Shown piece after piece: positions 1 to 6,155 of a stretch of 7,113 bases of DNA. The position numbers and the translations under genes were made by a program. Position 1 is the first letter of the stretch. The number at the start of each line of letters is the position of its first letter. The notes beneath the pieces are model-generated. The model searched no databases, had not been told where the DNA came from, and saw nothing but the letters and a program-made list of their open reading frames with translations. Where the stretch lies: contig JAOAPG010000339.1 in the NCBI GenBank assembly GCA_025462785.1, forward strand, positions 1-7,113, in the 5' to 3' direction. Source of the stretch: Acidobacteriaceae bacterium (GTDB taxonomy: Bacteria > Acidobacteriota > Terriglobia > Terriglobales > Acidobacteriaceae).

Positions 1-657
1 AGGTGGCACGCCATGGCGAGGACCCTCGGTTTGAAGGCACTCCAGTCCGCGTAGCTTCAAATATTCTTCGCGACCGAGCCAGTGATGTCCTACAACCGGC
101 AGAGCTGGCAACACGTCATCATGCATACCGTTGCCGGGTAATAATGGGACCAAGCTATCGGGCGGACATGTGGGCCGCCTTTGCCCGGCAGAATGCCGGT
201 TGCTGGGTGCCGGGATTTGTTCGAGCGTGTCACTTACAGTTTGGCGGATAAAGCGGAGTCACGCATCAGCAGATTGGAGGTCTTTTGCTTCCTACCTCGA
301 TGTATGGCGATATACCACCATTGTTTTAGTCGTCCGATTGACCCCGAAAACTTTCCGTTCGCGCCTCGCTGACGTTTGATGCCCTCACAGGGCTGCAATC
401 TTGCATCTCTTGACACGAGACCGTGTTTATACGGGTTCAAGAGTCCACGACGGCATTAAGAGGTAAAGGCATCCAAACGGGCACTGGACACAAAACGAGG
501 CACAGCTCTGGAACGAGCTCTCGCTAGCATTTAGGCGCGCGATAGGTCAGTTCCTGCCCGGTTTCTAGTCGGATGTAATCTTTTCCACCATGTCGCACAT
601 CACTAACAAAAAGCTAGGGCTTGAAAGCTATTGCAGAGCAAACCAAAGGGGAGAAAA
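1..657. other. Upstream region without a supportable gene; probable leader/promoter zone of the fumC cluster
   Basis: No reading frame here looks like a real protein. The longest open stretches (about 82 codons, frames starting at 3 and 131) overlap one another, are rich in Arg, Cys, His and Ser, have no convincing ribosome site and resemble no family I know. A frame open from base 1 to a TAG at 52-54 could be the last 17 codons of an upstream gene (ending LKALQSA), but nothing proves it. A perfect 6-bp stem with a GAA loop (CCGGCA 185-190, TGCCGG 194-199) lacks a T-tract and so is not a clear terminator. A perfect TTGACA box lies at 410-415 next to a small inverted repeat (ACACG 413-417, CGTGT 422-426), but no good -10 box sits at normal spacing. 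The region most likely carries the promoter for the downstream cluster; its exact position cannot be read from sequence alone. Confidence 0.5.
645..653 (+). promoter_or_regulatory. Ribosome binding site of fumC, deciding the ATG start at 658
   Basis: AAAGGGGAG lies four bases before ATG 658. An in-frame TTG at 631 would extend the protein by nine residues, but that extension contains this ribosome site and has no site of its own, so the ATG is preferred. Confidence 0.7.
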
Positions 658-2094
658 ATGAGTGCAGTCAGCAATATCGATACCAAGAAATCGGGCGTTC
701 GCAAGGAAACCGACAGCCTCGGTGAAGTCGATGTACGGAGCGACAAACTGTGGGGTGCGCAAACGCAACGGTCGCTCGAACATTTCAACATCGGGAAGGA
801 TCTCATCCCGCGAGAGATGATCGCGGCATACGCAACTCTGAAGAAAGCGGCGGCCAACGCCAACCACGCAGGCGGGCGTCTCGACGACGAGCGGCACAGA
901 CTAATTGTCCGGACTTGTGACGAGATCCTCGCCGGTCAACATCAGGACATGTTCCCCCTGCACGTATGGATGACAGGCAGCGGCACTCAATTCAATATGA
1001 ATGTGAACGAGGTGATTTCCAATCGCTGCTGCCAGCTTGCGGGCGCACCGCTTGGCAGCAAGACGCCGGTTCATCCCAATGACCACGTCAATATGTCGCA
1101 ATCCTCAAATGATTCCTTTCCTACCGCCATGAACATAGCGGCAGCAGTGAATGTAAAAGAGCGACTGATACCCGCGGTGAAGGCGCTGCGCGATGCAATC
1201 GCTTCGAAGGTGGAGGATTGGAAGGACACCGTCAAAATCGGTCGCACGCACATGCAGGACGCCACACCGATCACGCTCGGCGAAGAATGGTCGGGTTACG
1301 TGGGTATGCTTAGCGACAATCTTGACCGTATAGAGGACGCATTGAAAGGTGTATACGAACTCGCGCTGGGTGGCACAGCCGTAGGCACCGGCATTAATGC
1401 GGCTCCCGGATTCGGCGACGCCGCTGCTGCCGAAATCGCGAAGCTTACGAACCTGCCCTTCATCAGCGCACCGAATAAGTTCGCGGTGCAGGGTGCTCAC
1501 GATGCTCAGGTTCAGCTCTCTGGCACTCTCCGTACTTTAGCAGTCTCGCTCTACAAAATTGCTAATGACATTCGCCTGATGTCCTGCGGGCCGCGTGCCG
1601 GTTTTGCCGAGTTGGTGATCCCGGCAAATGAGCCAGGCTCATCGATCATGCCTGGCAAGGTAAATCCCACCCAGGCTGAGGCGCTCACCATGATCGCTGT
1701 GCAAGTGATGGCTAGCGATGTAGCCGTGGGGTTTGGCGGCGCTGGCGGGTATCTGGAGATGAATGTGTACAAGCCTCTAATCATTTACAACGTGACTCAC
1801 TCCATTACGATCATGACCGACGGATGCACCAACTTCCGGAAATTCCTGATCGAGGGAACTAAGCCGAATCAGAAGAAGATCAAAGAATACGTGGACCGCT
1901 CGCTGATGCTGGTCACCGCGCTATCGCCCGTCATCGGCTACGACAAATCATCGAAGATCGCTCACTACGCGCTCGACAACGACCTTACGCTCAAGCAAGC
2001 CGCACTGAAACTGGGATTTGTAACGGAAGAGGAGTTTGACCGCGTGGTCGATCCGTCAAAAATGGTCCACCCTTACGTTGCAAAAGCCAGCTGA
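658..2094 (+). CDS. fumC: Class II fumarate hydratase (fumarase C)
   Basis: This cytoplasmic, iron-independent enzyme reversibly hydrates fumarate to L-malate in the citric acid cycle and works as a homotetramer. The 478-residue product is complete; E. coli FumC is 467. The superfamily signature GSSIMPGKVNP is at residues 327-337 and continues with TQAEALTMIAVQVM, which is fumarase-like rather than aspartase-like. Other substrate-site blocks are TGSGTQFNMNVNE (106-118), HPNDHVN (139-145), SSND (149-152) and GRTHMQDATP (195-204). From recalled E. coli numbering, with a constant offset of 10, the catalytic pair is His198 and Ser328, with Lys334 and Asn336 also in the site. No key residue is missing. 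The start is ATG 658, not the in-frame TTG at 631. It is the first gene of a same-strand cluster and lies 68 bases before the malic enzyme gene with no terminator between, so malate made here can feed the next enzyme. Argininosuccinate lyase or aspartase are unlikely. Confidence 0.97.
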   Translation: MSAVSNIDTKKSGVRKETDSLGEVDVRSDKLWGAQTQRSLEHFNIGKDLIPREMIAAYATLKKAAANANHAGGRLDDERHRLIVRTCDEILAGQHQDMFPLHVWMTGSGTQFNMNVNEVISNRCCQLAGAPLGSKTPVHPNDHVNMSQSSNDSFPTAMNIAAAVNVKERLIPAVKALRDAIASKVEDWKDTVKIGRTHMQDATPITLGEEWSGYVGMLSDNLDRIEDALKGVYELALGGTAVGTGINAAPGFGDAAAAEIAKLTNLPFISAPNKFAVQGAHDAQVQLSGTLRTLAVSLYKIANDIRLMSCGPRAGFAELVIPANEPGSSIMPGKVNPTQAEALTMIAVQVMASDVAVGFGGAGGYLEMNVYKPLIIYNVTHSITIMTDGCTNFRKFLIEGTKPNQKKIKEYVDRSLMLVTALSPVIGYDKSSKIAHYALDNDLTLKQAALKLGFVTEEEFDRVVDPSKMVHPYVAKAS

Positions 2095-2150
2095 TCCAAA
2101 TCGCAGCTTCCGACTCGACACAAACGCAAGAACCAACAATAAGGAACACG

Positions 2151-2155
2151 AAGGA
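2151..2155 (+). promoter_or_regulatory. Ribosome binding site of maeA
   Basis: AAGGA lies seven bases before the first of two adjacent in-frame ATG codons (2163 and 2166). The spacing favours 2163, though 2166 would change the protein by only one residue. Confidence 0.7.
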
Positions 2156-2162
2156 AAAAATT

Positions 2163-3824
2163 ATGATGCCTACTAAGCGCGGATTCGAATTGCTCCACGA
2201 CCCATCACTCAACAAATCAACGGCCTTCACTGAGGCCGAAAAGCAGGAACTCGGGCTGGTGGGCCTTCTACCTGAAGTGAGCGAGAGTGAAGATCTGCAG
2301 TTGCAACGAGTGTTGCACCAACTAGCCCAGAAGACCACGGATCTCGGACGTTACATCTACCTGATGAACTTGCTCGACCACGACCAAACCCTCTTCTATC
2401 GCACTGTCATGTCGGATCCTGCTCGCTTTCTACCGATCGTGTATGACCCGACCATCGGTGAAGCTTGCCTCAGATTCGGGCACATCTATCGCGGCCCGCG
2501 CGGAATGTATCTCGGGATTACCCGCCGCGGCAAGGTCAAGGAGGTCTTAAAGAATTGGCCACAAAAGGATGTTCGGTTCATCTGCGTCACGGATGGCGGG
2601 CGCATCCTGGGACTCGGCGACCTCGGAGCAAATGGCGCGGGCATCCCCATTGGCAAGCTGCAGTTGTACACTGCCTGCGCCGGGGTGCCGCCGCAATACC
2701 TCCTCCCCATGTATCTCGATGCAGGCACGAATAACGAGCAGTACCTGATTGATCCTTTGTACCTTGGGCTGCGCAGAGTCCGTCCCTCGACTGAGGAGCT
2801 GTATTCCTTTGTCGACGAGTTCGTCGAGGCAGTACAGCAGGTATTCCCGAAGTGCTGCATTCACTTCGAGGACTGGACCGGCGTGGACGCTGTGCACCTG
2901 CTCCAGCGCTACCGAGACAAGTATTGCGTCTACAACGATGACGTGCAGGGTACGGCTGGGATCGTCCTTGCAGGGATGATCAATGCCACTAAGATCAAGG
3001 GCACAAAGCTGAGCGATGAGAAGTACCTGTTCCTCGGAGCAGGGTCCGCTGGTATCGGTCTTGCCGACCTGATTTGCTCGGCCATGGTTCAGGAAGGACT
3101 GACCCTGAAGGAAGCGCAATCACGAATTCACTTGTTCGATATCGATGGCCTGCTGGAGGACACGCGCAAGGACTTGGTCGACTTCCAGAAACCGTATGCT
3201 CACCGGCACGCACCGACCCGCGATTTTGTGGCCGCGATCGAGAGCATCAAGCCCACGACGCTCATCGGCGTCAGTACCATCGGGGGAGCTTTTACGCAGA
3301 AGGTCATTGAGACCATGTCGCGCATCAACGACCGCCCGGTAATCCTCGCGCTTTCGAATCCCACCGATCACGCCGAGTGCACGGCAGAGCAAGCCTACAC
3401 CTGGTCAAATGGAAAGGCAATCTATGCAGCGGGCGTGCAGTTTCCGCCGGTCCACCTCAATGGAAAGACATTCTTACCGGGACAAGCAAACAACTTCTAC
3501 ATCTTCCCGGCGATCGGGATGTCAATTTTCGCAACACAGGCGTCCCGCGTCACCGATGAGATGTTCATCGAGGCTGCGCGGGCTGTAGCGGATCAAGTGC
3601 CGTCCGAGTTGCTGAACCAAGGGCTCATCTACCCGCTGCAGTCAAACATTTTGGAGACTGAGGTTCAGACCGCCGCGCGCGTAGCAAAGTTGGTCTTCGA
3701 TTCAGGGCTTGCCCGCGTCGAGCGGCCCAAGAATCTTAACTCCTGGGTGCGATCGCTGGTCTACAAACCGGAGTACCCAACCTATTCAGAAACAGAAACG
3801 AGGGAAAGCTATGCCGCTGACTGA
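2163..3824 (+). CDS. maeA: NAD-type malic enzyme (malate dehydrogenase, oxaloacetate-decarboxylating), MaeA/SfcA family
   Basis: The enzyme oxidatively decarboxylates L-malate to pyruvate and CO2 in the cytoplasm, using a divalent metal and NAD. At 553 residues it belongs to the long MaeA/mitochondrial class, and it lacks the C-terminal phosphotransacetylase-like domain of MaeB. The N-terminal malic domain carries PIVYDPTIG (91-99, catalytic Tyr94), TDGGRILGLGDLG (143-155), GKLQLYTACAG (164-174, catalytic Lys165) and the metal ligands Glu236, Asp237 and Asp260 in FEDW and YNDDVQGTAG. The NAD-binding domain has FLGAGSAGIG (290-299), an acidic residue at the end of the next strand (Asp326 in LFDIDGLL), LSNPT (397-401) and PGQANNFYIFP (439-449). 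Asp326 suggests NAD preference, although NADP use cannot be excluded by eye. By recalled alignment with human ME2, two of three fumarate-activator residues are present (Glu41, Arg49), while the third position is His73. Its neighbour fumC makes its substrate, and carrier and porin genes follow. Confidence 0.96.
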   Translation: MMPTKRGFELLHDPSLNKSTAFTEAEKQELGLVGLLPEVSESEDLQLQRVLHQLAQKTTDLGRYIYLMNLLDHDQTLFYRTVMSDPARFLPIVYDPTIGEACLRFGHIYRGPRGMYLGITRRGKVKEVLKNWPQKDVRFICVTDGGRILGLGDLGANGAGIPIGKLQLYTACAGVPPQYLLPMYLDAGTNNEQYLIDPLYLGLRRVRPSTEELYSFVDEFVEAVQQVFPKCCIHFEDWTGVDAVHLLQRYRDKYCVYNDDVQGTAGIVLAGMINATKIKGTKLSDEKYLFLGAGSAGIGLADLICSAMVQEGLTLKEAQSRIHLFDIDGLLEDTRKDLVDFQKPYAHRHAPTRDFVAAIESIKPTTLIGVSTIGGAFTQKVIETMSRINDRPVILALSNPTDHAECTAEQAYTWSNGKAIYAAGVQFPPVHLNGKTFLPGQANNFYIFPAIGMSIFATQASRVTDEMFIEAARAVADQVPSELLNQGLIYPLQSNILETEVQTAARVAKLVFDSGLARVERPKNLNSWVRSLVYKPEYPTYSETETRESYAAD

Positions 3825-3852
3825 TAAGACAAGAGGTGCAGAAACCAACTAG
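3811..3852 (+). CDS. Possible 13-codon ORF overlapping the end of maeA
   Basis: A GAGGG ribosome site (3800-3804) lies six bases before ATG 3811, inside the last codons of maeA in another frame. It opens MPLTDKTRGAETN and stops at TAG 3850-3852. The ribosome site is as good as those of the real genes and the overlap is typical of translational coupling, but the peptide is too short to resemble anything. It could be a coupling leader, the 5' end of a gene broken by a frameshift, or chance. I lean to leader, remnant or chance rather than a functional protein. Confidence 0.2.
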   Translation: MPLTDKTRGAETN

Positions 3853-3887
3853 CCGGCCGCAGGTGCTCAACAGCTCGATCAACATGC

Positions 3888-4094
3888 ATGCAGCTCACGC
3901 CGGTCTACTTCCAGCAGGGAATACTGGCGCGGTGCCGTGGTCACTATGTCGTTGCAAGCGAACCGGAGCGGCGAAACGAAGCCGCTCCGCATCTCCTAGG
4001 CGATGTTGGCCAGCATGCTGTTTACGAGATCGCGAACGAACTGCGTCAATTGCTCGTGCCGCAGGCGATTGGCAATCTACAAGCACGAAGGTAA
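3888..4094 (+). CDS. Small hypothetical ORF of 68 codons, possible remnant or real small gene
   Basis: I do not recognise this product. Of the frames in the gap it reads most like protein: it starts MQLTPVYFQQG, has a mixed charged middle and ends in an amphipathic-looking stretch (YEIANELRQLL, residues 46-56). There is no signal peptide or membrane segment. Its TAA (4092-4094) ends five bases before GTG 4100 of the DUF1275 gene and overlaps that gene's ribosome site, an arrangement that fits translational coupling. Against it, no ribosome site precedes ATG 3888, and a perfect 9-bp hairpin lies within it (3964-3989). The frame is open further upstream to the maeA stop region, but that part is Cys/Arg/Ser-rich and unconvincing. 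It may be the tail of a degraded gene or a chance ORF. Confidence 0.25.
   Translation: MQLTPVYFQQGILARCRGHYVVASEPERRNEAAPHLLGDVGQHAVYEIANELRQLLVPQAIGNLQARR
3964..3989 (+). other. Perfect 9-bp stem-loop in the maeA-DUF1275 gap
   Basis: CGGAGCGGC (3964-3972) pairs fully with GCCGCTCCG (3981-3989) around the eight-base loop GAAACGAA. No T-tract follows (the next bases are CATCTCCTAGG), so it is not a standard intrinsic terminator. In RNA it would be very stable. It could protect the 3' end of the upstream fumC-maeA message, attenuate read-through, or bind a protein if read as a palindromic DNA site. Confidence 0.6.
4087..4092 (+). promoter_or_regulatory. Ribosome binding site deciding the GTG start at 4100
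   Basis: GAAGGT lies seven bases before GTG 4100. The alternative in-frame GTG at 3836 has no comparable site and would add 88 residues unlike the family, so the short start is chosen. Confidence 0.65.
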
Positions 4095-4099
4095 GTTTC

Positions 4100-4777
4100 G
4101 TGACCTCTGACATCCGACCGGACAAGTTGCTTTCATTTGCGCTTGCATTTATCGGCGGTTATGGCGATGCGGCCAGTATGGTTCTGGCCAAAACGTTCAC
4201 CGGGCACGTAACGGGCAGCTTGGTTCTAGCAGCGATTGCTTTAGCCGCTCATGAGTGGCGCGCCCTGCTGGTACATCTATTGGCGGTTGTGTTCTTTTTG
4301 ACCGGAGTCCTCTTTGGCGTGCTGATTGGACGGGCTCTTACCGCATCACCGTCGTGGCAACCGCTTCCCACAGTTGTGGGCATTGAAGTGATTCTGACTA
4401 TGACTGCTTATCTGGCATTGGCGTCTCGTGCCGGCCCGGGACCTGAAATCTTTGTAGTGTGCATGGCTCTAACCCTGGGTCTACAAAACGGAGCGTTCCA
4501 GCGTACAGGCGGCATCAGCGTTCACACGACCTATCTCACGGGGATGATTACAAGTCTGATCACCACCGAAGCGAAACTACCTCATCCCGTGACGAGACCG
4601 GACCCGAAAGCAAGCATTCTTTCCGGAATCTGGCTTGCCTTTTTTCTGGGAGCCGCAATGGGGGCCGATTTAACCCTTCAGTTCAAGGAAGTTGGGATTC
4701 TTGGCGCTACCTTCGTTCTGATCGTGATCTTTGTTCGTGCTCGGGCGACAGCATTGCATGAACATTCCACAGCGTGA
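4100..4777 (+). CDS. DUF1275 (YoaK-type) integral membrane protein
   Basis: A 225-residue inner-membrane protein of the DUF1275/YoaK family, whose function is not established. Family hallmarks are the N-terminal GGYGDAASMVL (19-29) with FTGHVTGS (33-40), and a second, similar block GLQNGAFQRTGG (127-138) with TTYLTGM (143-149). The paired blocks suggest an internal duplication. Hydrophobic segments lie roughly at 9-30, 38-51, 56-80, 91-109, 115-130, 174-190 and 199-213, giving six or seven membrane spans. The protein starts at GTG 4100 with a good ribosome site; starting at GTG 3836 would add a long Arg/Ser/Cys-rich stretch that does not fit a membrane protein of this family. It sits between malic enzyme and porin genes, 45 bases from the latter. 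From context it may transport or sense a substrate or product of the pathway, but this is inference only. Confidence 0.88.
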   Translation: MTSDIRPDKLLSFALAFIGGYGDAASMVLAKTFTGHVTGSLVLAAIALAAHEWRALLVHLLAVVFFLTGVLFGVLIGRALTASPSWQPLPTVVGIEVILTMTAYLALASRAGPGPEIFVVCMALTLGLQNGAFQRTGGISVHTTYLTGMITSLITTEAKLPHPVTRPDPKASILSGIWLAFFLGAAMGADLTLQFKEVGILGATFVLIVIFVRARATALHEHSTA

Positions 4778-4805
4778 TGTGAAACAAGTCGCTTCAATGG
4801 CTGCG

Positions 4806-4811
4806 AAGGAG
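4806..4811 (+). promoter_or_regulatory. Ribosome binding site of the porin gene
   Basis: AAGGAG is a strong site, but its spacing to ATG 4823 is 11 bases, longer than usual. No closer start exists in frame, and the signal peptide begins exactly at this ATG, which supports it. Confidence 0.6.
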
Positions 4812-4822
4812 AAAAAGTTCTG

Positions 4823-6121
4823 ATGAAGTGTTGGTCGCTACCGATTATCGTTCTCCTCTCCGCGAGCTTTTTGGTTGTTGTGGTTCCATCGCATTCCCAG
4901 GCAGGCATAGGCGAGACGCTCAGTGGGCCGGACAGCCATGAAACTGGTCAAGGACCGCATGGTCATCTTTTCGGAGAGTGGGGCGGCATGCGAACGCGCC
5001 TGTTGAATCGCGGTGTGCGGTTCGATTTTCAATACATCTCTGACTCTCTCTGGAATATCAAGAGCGAGCAGAAAGAGCGACTTGCGAGTTGGAACCGCTT
5101 CCGAGGTACGGTTGACATTGATTTTGGTGCGCTAATAGAGCAGCCTGGGTTGTATTTCCACGCCACTGCAGTCTGGCAGGGCGGCGGCAATCTCGGAACC
5201 TATCTTGGCCTGCTGACCAGCCCGAGCGGGATGTCCAGCGCGAACACATTTCGGCTCGATTCCTGGTGGCTGGAAAAGCGATGGTTCAATGAACGGTTCA
5301 TCGCACGAGTGGGTCAGTTTGCGGGGCAGGACTTCTACGGCGCGCAACACTACGCGACCTCTTTCATCTTCGAGCCAATGGGATACGCGTTGGGCAATCT
5401 GTTCACAGATTTCGAGTCCTTTGATCCTCCGTCGACGCCGGCTATGGAGGTCCGTGTTGTTCCCGTTCACCACTTCTATGTGAAATCGATGGTGCTCGCT
5501 GAAGACCGAAATCCCTTTGCTCATAACCTGACCGGATTGGTTCCGCAGTTTCGTGGAGCACCCGTGAGCGTTTCCGAGATTGGATTCACTCCAGGGAAAA
5601 AAGCCTCGTCGGTACGAGCTTTCGACAACGTCGAGACGCGCAAAGGGTACTCGGGTTTATATCAGTTTGGCGCATCGTACAATCCCGGAAAATTCATGTC
5701 TCCGAAAAGTGTGACCCCGCGGTCGGGTAACTACCTCTTGTACTGGATGGCGAGCCAGGCCATCTGGCGTGTTGACCCAAAGGGCGCGAAGGGATTGGAC
5801 GCTACGTTTGCCTACGACTGGAGCTCGCCGGACATCAACCGGAATAACACTCTCCTTACTGCTGGCCTGCGCTTCAATGAGCCGCTACCTCTACGGATTC
5901 ACAATACCATGTCGCTGGGTTACGTACAGAACCGCCTTAGTCAACAATTCGTTCCGCCCAACACACCTCGTTGGAAGACGGAGCACGGCGTTGAATTCAA
6001 CACGCTTCTGGACCCCTTACCAATGCTCCTTGTGCAGCCGGTCATTCAGTACTACGCGAACGTGGGTGGACGAGCGCAGCGCGCCGTAGTTTTCGGATTC
6101 AGAACCAAGGTGGAGTTCTAG
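4823..6121 (+). CDS. OprB-like carbohydrate-selective outer-membrane porin
   Basis: A 432-residue outer-membrane beta-barrel predicted to let small hydrophilic solutes diffuse into the periplasm. Residues 1-27 form a signal peptide: Met-Lys, a hydrophobic core (about 6-21) and a likely signal peptidase I site after SQA (25-27). The mature protein opens with LFGEWGGMRTRLLNRGV (49-65), the typical OprB entry motif, followed by FDFQYISD. Alternating aromatic/hydrophobic strands follow, such as GLYFHATAVWQGG (109-121), FIARVGQFAGQDFYG (159-173) and GLYQFGASYNPGKF (278-291). It ends in VEF, with the C-terminal Phe used for barrel assembly. OprB of Pseudomonas favours glucose, but selectivity varies across the family. 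Here the neighbours suggest an organic acid as substrate, which is inference. It lies 45 bases after the DUF1275 gene and 34 bases before the AEC carrier gene, consistent with one transcript. Confidence 0.88.
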   Translation: MKCWSLPIIVLLSASFLVVVVPSHSQAGIGETLSGPDSHETGQGPHGHLFGEWGGMRTRLLNRGVRFDFQYISDSLWNIKSEQKERLASWNRFRGTVDIDFGALIEQPGLYFHATAVWQGGGNLGTYLGLLTSPSGMSSANTFRLDSWWLEKRWFNERFIARVGQFAGQDFYGAQHYATSFIFEPMGYALGNLFTDFESFDPPSTPAMEVRVVPVHHFYVKSMVLAEDRNPFAHNLTGLVPQFRGAPVSVSEIGFTPGKKASSVRAFDNVETRKGYSGLYQFGASYNPGKFMSPKSVTPRSGNYLLYWMASQAIWRVDPKGAKGLDATFAYDWSSPDINRNNTLLTAGLRFNEPLPLRIHNTMSLGYVQNRLSQQFVPPNTPRWKTEHGVEFNTLLDPLPMLLVQPVIQYYANVGGRAQRAVVFGFRTKVEF

Positions 6122-6141
6122 AGATGTGTTTGCAGCGGTTT

Positions 6142-6149
6142 GGAGGAGG
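6142..6149 (+). promoter_or_regulatory. Ribosome binding site deciding the ATG start at 6156
   Basis: GGAGGAGG is a near-ideal site ending six bases before ATG 6156. An in-frame GTG at 6126 would add ten residues that include this site, so the ATG is preferred. Confidence 0.75.
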
Positions 6150-6155
6150 GCTTCT

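Larger units (their letters stand above)
3825..4099 (+). other. Unusually long intergenic gap between maeA and the DUF1275 gene
   Basis: This 275-base gap stands out in a cluster whose other gaps are 34 to 68 bases. It contains a strong stem-loop (3964-3989), the tail of a 13-codon ORF, and a 68-codon ORF whose stop lies just before the next gene. A long frame running from GTG 3836 into the DUF1275 gene is open here, but its translation is rich in Arg, Ser and Cys and does not look like protein. There is no T-rich terminator and no clear promoter, so read-through from maeA is possible. Confidence 0.6.

Noticed and set aside
4..19. TGGCAC at 4-9 as a sigma54 -24 element
   Set aside because: The -12 part does not follow: the bases at the required spacing are GGCG rather than TTGC.
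1..54. Possible last 17 codons of an upstream gene in frame 1, ending at TAG 52-54
   Set aside because: Too short to judge; another frame is also open across this stretch, so the choice of frame is arbitrary.
3..251. 82-codon ORF at the left edge
   Set aside because: No ribosome site visible, no recognisable motif, overlaps other equally long frames, and composition looks like translated non-coding DNA.
410..433. TTGACA followed by TATACG as a sigma70 promoter
   Set aside because: The spacer is only 12 bases, too short for a normal promoter, and no -10-like box is found at 16-18 bases.
431..456. GGTTCAAGAGTCC resembling a tRNA T-arm
   Set aside because: The loop is the wrong length and no acceptor, D or anticodon arms can be folded around it.
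504..519. AGCTC/GAGCT inverted repeat in the fumC leader
   Set aside because: Only five base pairs with a six-base loop; expected by chance and without supporting context.
1105..1500. 131-codon reverse-strand ORF inside fumC
   Set aside because: Antisense shadow of a highly conserved coding region with no ribosome site or motif.
2547..3119. 190-codon reverse-strand ORF inside maeA
   Set aside because: It is a shadow of the well-supported malic enzyme gene; its translation shows no family features.
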